Assembly: GCA_016208085.1 (NCBI GenBank)
Contig: JACQYT010000022.1
Coordinates: 1 to 55,835 of the forward strand
Direction: 5' to 3'
Source of the DNA: Elusimicrobiota bacterium
GTDB lineage: Bacteria; Elusimicrobiota; Elusimicrobia; Elusimicrobiales; UBA9959
Length of the DNA: 55,835 nucleotides
Positions within the stretch are counted from its first letter, which is position 1, and each line of letters opens with the position of its first letter. The notes under the pieces were generated by a model that searched no databases, was not told the origin of the DNA, and saw nothing but the letters and a program-made list of their open reading frames with translations. Shown piece after piece: positions 7,172-15,061 of the stretch. The translations under genes and the position numbers were made by a program.

Positions 7172-9390
7172 ACAATGGTATCCTCCGGTTTCGGGACCAC
7201 ACAACCGAGATTTTCGTCATAATGGCCGGTCCAGAAATAAGTTTTATTTTTAAATTCCTTTATAGAACCCTGGGCGCAATATCGGGAAACCTGATTTTTA
7301 TGGAACTGTACCGAAACCCGGACAAGTTTTTTCCGGATGGGATACGGCACCGGGCGCGTGCCGAATTTCTTGCTGAATTTTTCCAGATATTTTCCCGCGG
7401 CCCGGCCTTTTCTGCAATATGGAACGACCACCTGTACCGTATCGTTTTTTATCAGCCTGACCGCCTGGGCGATATCCGCGAATTGTCCGTTTTTTTCCAG
7501 CTCGTCCACCCTGGCTTCTCTGCCGTCCTCAAGAAAAACCTTATCAATGGGAATCCTGTCCAGCAAAAGAGTGAAATACTTGGAGATCGTTTCGGGGTCC
7601 AGAATATCCTCATCATGGCAAAGCTGCTGGAATACCGGAGTAATATGCGACGCGATATTGTAATAGCCCTGAGGCGGCTGACGTTCGGAGATGAAAACCT
7701 TTACACTGGAATCGGAAAGGGCTCTTTTCCCCTCACGGTTACATCGCCCTGCCGCCTGCAAAATTGAATCCAAAGGCCCCAGCGCGCGCCATACCGCCGG
7801 AAAATCCAGATCCACGCCCGCCTCCACGCACTGCGTGGCGGAAAGACGGCATATTTGCCCCAGTGAGAGCGCTGAACGTATTTTTTTGAGTATATCGGTC
7901 CGGTGCGCCGGGCACATTCTTGTTGAAAGGTGATAACGGCCTTCCTGCGGAAGAGCCCGAAAAACATCCTCCGCGTCGTCTTTGCGGTTTACTATACACA
8001 AGGCCTGCTTGCTTTTACCCATCTCGGAGGCGATATCCGACAAGGGAGACGGGACTGAATAGTCCACCGGCATCAAAATATTGGCCCTTTTCATCTCTTT
8101 AGCCAGAGCGGAAGGGTCATTTATAATTTCCTGCGGGTTCCAGCCGGCAATTCCGAGTTTTCCCGCAGTCAGGCCCAAGCAATTCGGCGTGGCGGTGCAC
8201 ATCAACGCCGTACACCCCATAGTCCGACACAGTTCATTGACCATATTTAAAAGCGGCCGCAACAGATAGCCGGTAAGCGTTTGAACTTCGTCAAAAATTA
8301 TCACGCTATTGGCGATTCTGTGCAGTTTTCTGCAAGATGAGGGTTTGTTTGAGAAGAGGCTTTCAAAGAACTGCACCTGCGTGGTAACAATCACCGGAGC
8401 GTCCCAGTTTTCAGCGGCGAGACGGTATCGCCGCTCTTCATCGGAATCTTTTTCAAGGTCTTTGGCGGAATGGTGTTCCAGCAGATTTTTGGCACCGACT
8501 ATTTTTCCGTACTCCTCCGCCGTCTGCTCTATTATGGTGGTATACGGCAGAACCACAACAATGCGCCTGAGAGCAGGATTCGACCGGATATGTTTAAGGG
8601 CAAAAGCCAGAGAGGAAAGAGTTTTGCCGCTGCCTGTCGGAGCGGTCAATGAGAATAAGCCCGGTTTTTTATCGGCCGCGTTCAGACACGCCTCTAGCAC
8701 AACACGACGCGCTTTGTTGGCGGGACTGGACGAAGCGGACAGTAACTCCGTCTTTTTTGCCAGGATATTCTGCCAGTCTCCTGGTTTAAGGCGCCCCTTG
8801 TTTTTAACCCGGCACTCCGCCGCCTCAGGCTCAAAATGTTTTTCCGTATCCAGAAAATCGGCGTCGACAAGACAGCTGAAAATAATTTTTGTAAGGAGCG
8901 TATTCTGCGACGGGGTATACACATTATCCGTTTTGAGTGAAAGAACCGACCGGGAGCATTCGGCCAAAAATAGTTTATACAACTCTTCATCGGTTTCGGG
9001 AACTGACGCACTGGGAGCCGAAAGAGAATTTTTGATATCGAATATGTTTAAAAGACCCACGTGATGAGCAAAGGAACTGAATGAAGAGTGCAACAATTTA
9101 CTGCGGTACAAAATAGCCGCCCCGGGCAGCCAATGCTCAATTCCGCAGACACGGGAATCTTTCAGTCTTTGCTGAAATCTTATTGAATATTTCCCCAAAT
9201 CATGCAGCAGGCCGGCGGCTTCGGCGGCGGAGGCGAAGGACTTGTCTCCGGGGCGGGCTTCTTCGGCGAAGCGGCGGGAGAGGGCGGCGACGTTCAGCAG
9301 ATGATCCTTCAGCGGCTGCCAAGCGTTTTGGGGCGCGGGGTAGCCGTCCGGGTCAGTTTTGGTGTGCGCGTAATATTTTGTTTCTGACAT
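7168..9390 (-). CDS. cas3: CRISPR-associated nuclease-helicase Cas3
   Basis: The 740-residue protein has an N-terminal HD nuclease domain (His30 in the KDHLLNVA segment, His63-Asp64 in LLHDLGKYS) and a superfamily 2 helicase with Walker A TAPTGSGKT near residue 250 and the DEAD-box variant IIFDEVQTL. C-terminal helicase motifs include SATQCVEAGVDLDF and QAAGRCNREG. Cas3 is recruited to Cascade-bound target DNA and degrades it. The domains are intact and the length is normal. It is the first gene of the cas operon; cas5c overlaps its stop by 4 nt. Confidence 0.97.
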   Translation of the reverse strand: MSETKYYAHTKTDPDGYPAPQNAWQPLKDHLLNVAALSRRFAEEARPGDKSFASAAEAAGLLHDLGKYSIRFQQRLKDSRVCGIEHWLPGAAILYRSKLLHSSFSSFAHHVGLLNIFDIKNSLSAPSASVPETDEELYKLFLAECSRSVLSLKTDNVYTPSQNTLLTKIIFSCLVDADFLDTEKHFEPEAAECRVKNKGRLKPGDWQNILAKKTELLSASSSPANKARRVVLEACLNAADKKPGLFSLTAPTGSGKTLSSLAFALKHIRSNPALRRIVVVLPYTTIIEQTAEEYGKIVGAKNLLEHHSAKDLEKDSDEERRYRLAAENWDAPVIVTTQVQFFESLFSNKPSSCRKLHRIANSVIIFDEVQTLTGYLLRPLLNMVNELCRTMGCTALMCTATPNCLGLTAGKLGIAGWNPQEIINDPSALAKEMKRANILMPVDYSVPSPLSDIASEMGKSKQALCIVNRKDDAEDVFRALPQEGRYHLSTRMCPAHRTDILKKIRSALSLGQICRLSATQCVEAGVDLDFPAVWRALGPLDSILQAAGRCNREGKRALSDSSVKVFISERQPPQGYYNIASHITPVFQQLCHDEDILDPETISKYFTLLLDRIPIDKVFLEDGREARVDELEKNGQFADIAQAVRLIKNDTVQVVVPYCRKGRAAGKYLEKFSKKFGTRPVPYPIRKKLVRVSVQFHKNQVSRYCAQGSIKEFKNKTYFWTGHYDENLGCVVPKPEDTIV

Positions 9391-9506
9391 TTATTTTCAC
9401 GCAAACTATAAAAGGGCAAAGCGGGCTTTGCCGCTGCACTCCGCTTATACTGGATTCCCGCCGACAACCTGCGGGAATGACAGCCCGCAGGGGATATTAT
9501 GCCTTT
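9391..9506. repeat. Intergenic hairpins upstream of cas3
   Basis: This 116-bp gap holds two hairpins. GGCAAAG/CTTTGCC (9415-9432) has a 4-nt loop. ATTCCCG/CGGGAAT pairs within 9454-9477 in a setting of the form CTGGATTCCCG...CGGGAATGAC, a palindromic intergenic sequence seen in many bacteria. No clear promoter for the cas operon could be singled out here. Confidence 0.5.
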
Positions 9507-9899
9507 TTAACGCGCCGCGGCCAAATATTTCGCGCGTTTTTCTTTTGCGGTGAAGCCGATTTGCTTTTTCGGTTCTTCCAGCCCGTGATTTTCTGTTTCC
9601 GGATTCAGAAGGCGCATAAGCTGCTCCAGGGTTTGAAAAATAGCCTTTTCATGGATGTCCAGCCTGGCAGTAAGCATTTTCTCCAATTGAGCCAGTTTCT
9701 TCGCCAATTCCCTGTTGTCGGACATGAACTGCCTCATGCGGACAAACGCCCGCACAACAAACACGCTTATTCGGACCGCTTGCGGACTGTTTAAAACATT
9801 CGCGGCCATTACGGCGCCATGTTCAGTGAATGCGTACGGCAGGTACTTGATGTTTTGACCGCGTTTCAAGGTCGCAAATTGCAGCCAGTTCCTGAAAAA
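9507..9899 (-). pseudogene. ORF6N-domain protein fragment, 5' end missing
   Basis: The readable protein contains the C-terminal half of the ORF6N domain: FATLKRGQNIKYLPYAFTEH, then AVMAANVLNSPQAV and VFVVRAFVRMR, followed by a coiled segment (ELAKKLAQLEKML). Complete relatives begin with an additional 60-80 residues (ERKI...RGQRVMLD...LAELYGV) that are absent here. The open frame simply runs back toward the divergent GAF gene without that sequence. ORF6N proteins are phage-type DNA-binding proteins common in mobile islands. With no proper start, I treat it as a remnant; a short product from the TTG at 9869 cannot be excluded. It lies directly upstream of the cas operon. Confidence 0.8.
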
Positions 9900-9944
9900 C
9901 GGCGTTGTTAGCCGTTTTTCGGGAATTAATGGTAGAATATTTGT

Positions 9945-11105
9945 ATGACCCGGCCTGAAGAACTTGAAAAGCGGCTTAACTTGCTTGTCAAATTCGGCGG
10001 GCTTATCTCCGTCGAGACCAATATCACCAGACTCCTTGAAGTGATAGCCGGCCAGGTGCAGACGATACTGAACGGCGACCGCTGCTCCGTATTCATCCTG
10101 GACCGGCAGACCAACGAACTCTGGTCGAAGGTCGCCCAGGGCATGCAGCAGACCGAGATACGCGTGCCGTTCGGCAAAGGCATAGTCGGCAACGTCGCCT
10201 CTTCGGGACAGTTCATAAACATCAAAGACGCGTACCAGGACATCCGCTTTAACCGCGACCTGGACATGATGACCGGCTACCAGACCAGGAGCATACTTGC
10301 GGTGCCGCTTAAAAATGTCGCGGGCAAGATAATAGGGGTGTTTGAGGCTATAAATAAGCGGGACGGTTTTTTTGACGCCGAGGACGAGGGCATACTCCAG
10401 CTTATGGGTTCGCTGGCCGCCGCCGCCATTGAAAACGCCCAGTTGTACGAAAGCCTTTCAAAATCCCAGCTTGAGACCATCTACAGGCTGGCCATCACGG
10501 CCGAATACCGGGACCAGCAGGATACCGCCATACACCTCAGGCATATCAGCGAATATTCGGCCCTGATAGCCCACGGGATGGGCCTGCCCGAGCGGGAGAT
10601 AGAGAACGTCCGCTACGCCAGCCCCCTTCACGACATAGGCAAGGTGGGCATTGCCGACGCGATACTTTTAAAACCCGGCAAGCTGACCCCCGAAGAATTT
10701 GAAGAGATGAAAAAGCACACGCTTTACGGCGCGAAGATCCTCTGCAACGCCGAAAGCAGCCTGCTGCAGATAGCCTGCAAGGTGGCGGCTTCCCACCATG
10801 AGAAGTTCAACGGCACCGGCTACCCGGCTAAACTCAAGGGCGAGCATATTCCGGTTTACGCCCGCATCGTTTCAGTGGCCGACGTTTTTGACGCGCTTTG
10901 CATGCCCCGGGTCTACAAACCGAAATGGGACCCTGAGAAAGCGAGGGAATACATTCTTGCCGAGAATGACAAGGCCTTTGACCCCGCCATAGTGAACGCT
11001 TTTGAAAAGGTCTACGACGACATACTTAAGATCTATTCCGCGACCGACGGCAGGACCACCATCATCCCAGGCATCACCAGGGAACTCCACCGCCATAATT
11101 TCTAG
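9945..11105 (+). CDS. GAF and HD-GYP domain protein, probable c-di-GMP phosphodiesterase
   Basis: The 386-residue protein has a GAF sensor domain at about 20-165 (GDRCSVFILD, then GIVGNVASSGQ, then SILAVPLKN) and an HD-GYP domain at about 178-350. HD-GYP landmarks are His229-Asp230 in LHDIGKVGI, His284-His285 in HHEKFNGTGYP and VADVFDAL. The usual GYP motif is present as GTGYP. The family hydrolyses cyclic di-GMP, here presumably under control of a ligand or partner at the GAF domain; the protein lacks membrane segments. Only 6 nt separate a TAGAAT sequence (9933-9938) from the ATG, and there is no Shine-Dalgarno, so the mRNA may be leaderless. It stands alone. Confidence 0.93.
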   Translation: MTRPEELEKRLNLLVKFGGLISVETNITRLLEVIAGQVQTILNGDRCSVFILDRQTNELWSKVAQGMQQTEIRVPFGKGIVGNVASSGQFINIKDAYQDIRFNRDLDMMTGYQTRSILAVPLKNVAGKIIGVFEAINKRDGFFDAEDEGILQLMGSLAAAAIENAQLYESLSKSQLETIYRLAITAEYRDQQDTAIHLRHISEYSALIAHGMGLPEREIENVRYASPLHDIGKVGIADAILLKPGKLTPEEFEEMKKHTLYGAKILCNAESSLLQIACKVAASHHEKFNGTGYPAKLKGEHIPVYARIVSVADVFDALCMPRVYKPKWDPEKAREYILAENDKAFDPAIVNAFEKVYDDILKIYSATDGRTTIIPGITRELHRHNF

Positions 11106-11289
11106 CGGACGGGCTTTTTTACACGGCCTCCGTTTTTAAAAACACGCAATAGCCGCGACCCCCTGCCCTTTCTTCCCATTCCGGCTTGGGTCTGTTACCG
11201 GAAAATGAAAGGACTTTCGCACCTTAAAGCCACCCCGCAAAATTTATAGACTTTAGGTAGCAGTGAATTATTAAGGAGGTGCAGTTTAA
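11106..11289. other. Intergenic region before the secreted protein gene
   Basis: This 184-bp stretch has no gene. Its only clear element is a strong ribosome binding site, AAGGAGGTG, about 9 nt before the ATG at 11290. A possible -10 (TATAGA near 11248) has no convincing -35 partner. Confidence 0.5.
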
Positions 11290-11967
11290 ATGAAAAAGTC
11301 AGTATTATGTTCCATAACAGCGCTGATACTCGCTTCGGGCGCGAATGTCTTCGCCGAAGCATCCAAAGCCCTGGACCAGCTTGCAGTCCAGGCCCCGAAG
11401 CAGCAGGCCGCGGTACTGCCTGAAGCCAAGGTGGAAACCACCGCCGTCGTCATAACAGAAAAAGGCCGGCCGATCAGGACCATATTCTTTGAAATCGACA
11501 AGGGAAACCCATTCTTTGACGCTTTCTTCGGAGATAATAACGACAATAACGGCTACAATAACGGATACAACGACGGCTATAACCCATACGGCAGACTCAA
11601 TTGCGTAGCGCAGGACACCGGCTGGGAAGAGCATTGGGGTGGACACGGCGGCGGCCCCAGCGAGCTGCGCGCCTGTCAGGAATGCCTCCAGGAACATGGC
11701 GGCTGCCGCTACAATTGTTCTGTAGAGCAGTTCCGTTGCACAGCCCGGTTTAACCCTGCTCCGGCGCCGGTAACCCCCGGACAGCCCCAGCCCACTTCAC
11801 CCGCCTCTTTCACCTATACCGGCGATTTGCGCCCGGACATGGGGAGCGCCCGGGACAGCGCGACACTGCGCTGCATGCAGTCCACCCAGGGCCAGCAGGG
11901 CTACTGCTCCGTTGACAACTGCAACAGGGAAAGCCAGGTTGTCAGGAGCGGCCGCTGCAGCAAGTAA
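11290..11967 (+). CDS. Secreted Cys-containing protein of unknown function
   Basis: I do not recognise this 225-residue protein. It has a clear Sec signal peptide (MKKSVLCSITALILASGANVFA, cleavage near 22). An Asn/Gly/Tyr-rich stretch follows (DNNDNNGYNNGYNDGYNPYG, about residues 82-101), then a cysteine-rich segment (CQECLQEHGG and CRYNCSVEQFRC) and a Pro-rich linker. A last Cys-containing region ends in GRCSK. Even numbers of spaced cysteines suggest disulfides, so it is probably periplasmic or outside the cell. A strong AAGGAGGTG site precedes it and a terminator follows, so it is a single-gene unit. Confidence 0.8.
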   Translation: MKKSVLCSITALILASGANVFAEASKALDQLAVQAPKQQAAVLPEAKVETTAVVITEKGRPIRTIFFEIDKGNPFFDAFFGDNNDNNGYNNGYNDGYNPYGRLNCVAQDTGWEEHWGGHGGGPSELRACQECLQEHGGCRYNCSVEQFRCTARFNPAPAPVTPGQPQPTSPASFTYTGDLRPDMGSARDSATLRCMQSTQGQQGYCSVDNCNRESQVVRSGRCSK

Positions 11968-11988
11968 CGCTGTTGTTTTGTAATTCGC

Positions 11989-12024
11989 AACAAAGGGCGG
12001 GAAACTCCTTTCCCGCCCTTTGTT
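11989..12024. terminator. Bidirectional terminator between convergent genes
   Basis: A perfect 16-bp stem (AACAAAGGGCGGGAAA with its complement) closes a CTCC loop. It sits between the convergent ends of the secreted-protein gene (11967) and the WecA-like gene (12030). T-rich sequence (ATTTTTATTTTT) follows on the plus strand, and A/T pairs at the stem base suit either direction. Confidence 0.85.
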
Positions 12025-12029
12025 ACGGG

Positions 12030-13067
12030 TTAGATTTTTATTTTTGCGATGGCGATGCTGACCAGCAGGAACTCGCCGCCGACGGCGAAATAGACGAGCG
12101 CGCCCCACATCATCGGGACCTGCGTCACCAGAAAAGCGCAGGCGGACAAAAGGATCGCTGCCAGGGCGGTCAGCAGCGCTATCCTGCCCCTTGAAAAGCC
12201 TATCTTCTCAAGCCGCAGGGCGAAATGGTCCTTGCTGCCCAGAAACGGCGAATGCCCGCGCCGCAGGCGCATGACCGAAACGAAAAGCGTGTCGTAGATC
12301 GGGACGGCCAGGATGAACAGCGGGGCGTATACGCCGAGCGGGTTCACCTGCGTATACTGGGTGCCTATAGCCACCACCGCCAGCGTAAATCCGCACAGGA
12401 GGCTGCCGGAATCACCCATAAAGATCTTCGCTTTTTTTGAAAAATTATACGGCAGAAAACCCAAAGCCGCGCCGGCCAAAGCCGCCGAAGCGATATTGAC
12501 ATAGATGGCCTCGGAAGGCAGCGAGATCAGCAGGAAGCCCAGCGCCGCGATGACCGTCTGGCCGGCCGAGAGCCCGTCCATGATGTCTATGATATTGAAG
12601 GCGTTAGACACGCCTACTATCCAGAGCATGGTTAAAATAAAGGACAGATAGGACGGATTGATGAAATTTATCTTTACGCCGGCGAGGGCCACAAAAAAAG
12701 CGACGCCGAATTGTATTATGAACTTTATCCTGAAGCCCAGGCCGTGCGGCTTTTTAAGATCGTCGATAAGGCCCAGGCCGAACATAACGATGCCCCCGGC
12801 CAGGATGATGCGCAGATCGCGCAGCGTGCCGGTCGGAAACGACGTATAGAAACGCATGAACACCAGCGCCGCCGAGAAAGCCAGGAAAACAGCCGCCCCG
12901 CCCAGCAGCGGCGTCGGGCTCTTATGGGTTTTTATCGCCGTGGGCGTGTCAAGGTGCCCTCCCTTGAGCGCCAGCCGCCTCAGCAACGGCGTCAGGACGA
13001 GCGAAAGCGCCAGCGGCACCAGAAAAGCCAGCAGATAAAGCCTGAAATTTTCTATTAACGCGCTCAT
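12030..13067 (-). CDS. WecA/MraY-family undecaprenyl-phosphate sugar-1-phosphate transferase
   Basis: The 345-residue polytopic protein carries the family motifs: KTHKSPTPLLGG, LGLIDDLKK (the DD metal site), NAFNIIDIMDGLSAG and FMGDSGSL. The terminal catalytic loop lies near RRGHSPFLGSKDHF. Such enzymes transfer a sugar-1-phosphate, most often GlcNAc-1-P, to undecaprenyl phosphate and so start O-antigen, capsule or teichoic-type glycans. The loop SPFLGSKDHFALRL is more like WecA than MraY. The ATG at 13067 is chosen because residues before it in the longer frame are not membrane-like. The gene may start the glycan assembled by the downstream cluster. Confidence 0.93.
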   Translation of the reverse strand: MSALIENFRLYLLAFLVPLALSLVLTPLLRRLALKGGHLDTPTAIKTHKSPTPLLGGAAVFLAFSAALVFMRFYTSFPTGTLRDLRIILAGGIVMFGLGLIDDLKKPHGLGFRIKFIIQFGVAFFVALAGVKINFINPSYLSFILTMLWIVGVSNAFNIIDIMDGLSAGQTVIAALGFLLISLPSEAIYVNIASAALAGAALGFLPYNFSKKAKIFMGDSGSLLCGFTLAVVAIGTQYTQVNPLGVYAPLFILAVPIYDTLFVSVMRLRRGHSPFLGSKDHFALRLEKIGFSRGRIALLTALAAILLSACAFLVTQVPMMWGALVYFAVGGEFLLVSIAIAKIKI

Positions 13068-13116
13068 CTTAAAGATGCATCCGTTATAAAATGCCGTCCG
13101 ACAACATTTTATGTAG

Positions 13117-13190
13117 CCGGCACGGGGTTTTCTCGCGTCCCGTGCCGGACACTCTTGCCACAAGTTTACCCCGCCCTAAAGGGCGGGGTA
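13117..13190. terminator. Two hairpins between the RmlD-like and WecA-like genes
   Basis: One hairpin (13117-13126 with 13139-13148) has a 10-bp stem CCGGCACGGG and a 12-nt loop. The second (13167-13176 with 13181-13190) has a perfect 10-bp stem TACCCCGCCC and a TAAA loop, and starts 3 nt after the RmlD-like stop. The second probably terminates that transcript, although no T-tract follows. Confidence 0.6.
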
Positions 13191-13193
13191 TGG

Positions 13194-14057
13194 TTAAAAT
13201 TTTTGCCGCAAAAATTTTAAATTTTTATCCGCGCCGGCGGGCGCTTTTCCGATGTCCGCCAGGAGCTTGTCCATTTTAAGCCCGGCGTTTAGCGGCCGCG
13301 GGGCCGGCTGCTTCAGCTCCGCCGTGGTTACCGGCTTCAAAAAATCTTTTTTAAAGCCGAAAGCTTCGCAGGCCTTCAGCGCGAACTCGTAACGGTTCAG
13401 CCGGTCGGCGCCCGCCACATTATAAACGCCGCTTTTGCCGGCCATAGAGAGCTCCAATATAAAATCGGCCAGTTCCGGCGCGTACGTCGGATTTGAATAC
13501 TGGTCCAGCGGCACTTTCATCTCAACGCCCCGGCTGGAACTATCTATCAATTGCATAATAAAGTTATTGCCCGCCCGGTCAAAGCTGTAAACCACCGTGG
13601 TCCTTATTGACAGCGCGTCCTTCATGCGGCCGAGAACCCGGACCTCGCCTTCAAGCTTGGTCCTCCCGTAAACGCTTATCGGGTTCACGGGGTCGGTCTC
13701 CGAATAAGGCCCGTTCTTTCCGTCAAAGATATATTCGGTGGAAAGATAGACCAGCCTTGAGCCCGTGTCCAGGCATACGGCGGCCAGGCCGCCCGGGGCT
13801 TGGGCGTTGATTTTCCAGGCCAGGTCCGGCTCTTTTTCACAGCCGTCCACATAAGTCATCGCGGAGCAAAGCGCCGTCAGCTCCGGTTTTACCGCTTCCA
13901 CGACCTTCCCGACCGAGCCCATGTCGGCCAGGTCAAGGGCGAAACGCGCGCCGGCGGACTTTATGTCCGCGCCGAAGACCTGGTGACCCAGCGCGCCGGC
14001 AGCGGCGGAGACCGCTTTGCCTATCTGCCCGCCGGACCCGATAATTAGTATCTTCAT
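13194..14057 (-). CDS. RmlD-like dTDP-4-dehydrorhamnose reductase
   Basis: The 287-residue protein is a short-chain sugar reductase. The Rossmann motif is GSGGQIGKAV (7-16). Other RmlD landmarks are SAMTYVDGCEKEPDLAWKIN, STEYIFDGKNGPYSE, the catalytic YGRTKLEGE and SIRTTVVYS. RmlD reduces dTDP-4-dehydrorhamnose to dTDP-rhamnose; relatives include the MAT2B-like group and other deoxysugar reductases, so the substrate is not certain. No rmlA, rmlB or rmlC is in the window. It is separated from the next gene by a 224-bp repeat-bearing gap and is followed by a hairpin terminator. Confidence 0.85.
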   Translation of the reverse strand: MKILIIGSGGQIGKAVSAAAGALGHQVFGADIKSAGARFALDLADMGSVGKVVEAVKPELTALCSAMTYVDGCEKEPDLAWKINAQAPGGLAAVCLDTGSRLVYLSTEYIFDGKNGPYSETDPVNPISVYGRTKLEGEVRVLGRMKDALSIRTTVVYSFDRAGNNFIMQLIDSSSRGVEMKVPLDQYSNPTYAPELADFILELSMAGKSGVYNVAGADRLNRYEFALKACEAFGFKKDFLKPVTTAELKQPAPRPLNAGLKMDKLLADIGKAPAGADKNLKFLRQKF

Positions 14058-14281
14058 TATCTTGATTCCTCAGCCTTCAATCTAATTTGTAAATATTCGG
14101 TGAACCCGTGTATCCTTCGCAGATTCTCGTCGCCTGGTACGGGAGTCGCAGAGCTTGCTCTGTCTGTAGCGGGCGGATTTATCCGCCAGGAAAGGGTGGA
14201 GCGAAGCGACACAATTCAGTCAGCGAACAGGTCGCATAAATGCGACCGCTACGATGGTTTTACCGAATATTCAGCCTAATT
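14058..14281. repeat. Intergenic region with three two-nt-loop palindromes
   Basis: This gap holds three compact hairpins: CAGAGC-TT-GCTCTG (14148-14161), GGCGGAT-TT-ATCCGCC (14172-14187) and GGTCGCAT-AA-ATGCGACC (14230-14247). The second, read forward, and the third, read in reverse, share the frame GTAGCGG then a hairpin. Their stems differ by paired changes that keep the pairing, so they look like an inverted pair from one repeat family. No gene is seen here. Confidence 0.7.
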
Positions 14282-14992
14282 TTATATGCTCACGAAAAAG
14301 CTCTTAAGACGGAGTTCAAGGATCTTAAGCGCTCCTTTGACCGCGTCCTTATAATTTATCTTCTTGCCTTCCTGCCTGGAACGCGACGCGTAAATGATGG
14401 GCGCTTCCGTGAATTTATACTTTCTGAAAGCGACTTTGCAGGACATTTCGGCCTCTATTTCAAAACCGTCGGACACAAGTCCGAGCGAACGGACAACGGG
14501 GGCGCTGAAAGCCTTGTAACAAGTGTAGGAATCCGTTATTTTCGCGGAGAAAAGCAGGTCTATCAGGAAAGTAAGGAACTGGTTGCCCCAGAGATAGACG
14601 ATATTATAAGGCCTGGCGTCTCCCGTGAGTAGCCTGGAACCGTAGACGACGTCGCAGTCGCCTTCCGCTATCGGCTTTATTATTTCCGGTATGTATTTGG
14701 GGTCGTATTCCAGGTCAGCGTCCTGAATTATGACGATGTCGCCGGCCGCCGCCTCAAAGCCGGTGCGCAGTGCCCCCCCCTTGCCCTTATTAGCCGCGTG
14801 TTTTATCACTTTCAGGTCGAACGGGAAGAGGCGCTCCGCAGCGGCTTTATCCAGCCATTCCCTGGTGCCGTCCACGGAACCGTCGTCTACCACCAGCACT
14901 TCCTTGTCAATGGCAAGCGCCGCTATGCGCTTAAGGATTTCCGGCAGAGTTTTTATCTCGTTGTACGAGGGGATTACAATGCTCGTTTTCAT
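14282..14992 (-). CDS. GT2 glycosyltransferase, dolichyl-phosphate-mannose-synthase type
   Basis: The 236-residue protein is a compact GT-A enzyme: MKTSIVIPSYNEIKTLPEIL, then EVLVVDDGSVDGTREWL, the DXD-like motif IIQDADLEYDP and GSRLLTGDARPYN. It lacks C-terminal membrane segments, like single-domain polyprenyl-phosphate sugar synthases. The probable reaction is transfer from a nucleotide sugar to undecaprenyl phosphate, giving the lipid donor used by GT-C enzymes, of which five are encoded downstream; the link is inferred. It diverges from the DegT gene. Confidence 0.88.
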   Translation of the reverse strand: MKTSIVIPSYNEIKTLPEILKRIAALAIDKEVLVVDDGSVDGTREWLDKAAAERLFPFDLKVIKHAANKGKGGALRTGFEAAAGDIVIIQDADLEYDPKYIPEIIKPIAEGDCDVVYGSRLLTGDARPYNIVYLWGNQFLTFLIDLLFSAKITDSYTCYKAFSAPVVRSLGLVSDGFEIEAEMSCKVAFRKYKFTEAPIIYASRSRQEGKKINYKDAVKGALKILELRLKSFFVSI

Positions 14993-15025
14993 AGCTTAAC
15001 CAGTAAAAATTATAACAAATATCGT

Positions 15026-15054
15026 TTGTCGCTGAATTCATATTTTTATACAAT
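15026..15054 (+). promoter_or_regulatory. Promoter of the DegT-type gene, probably leaderless
   Basis: TTGTCG (15026-15031) and TACAAT (15049-15054) are 17 nt apart. The ATG at 15062 is only 7 nt beyond the -10, at the expected transcription start, and no Shine-Dalgarno is present. A leaderless mRNA is likely. Confidence 0.6.
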
Positions 15055-15061
15055 TAGCTTT

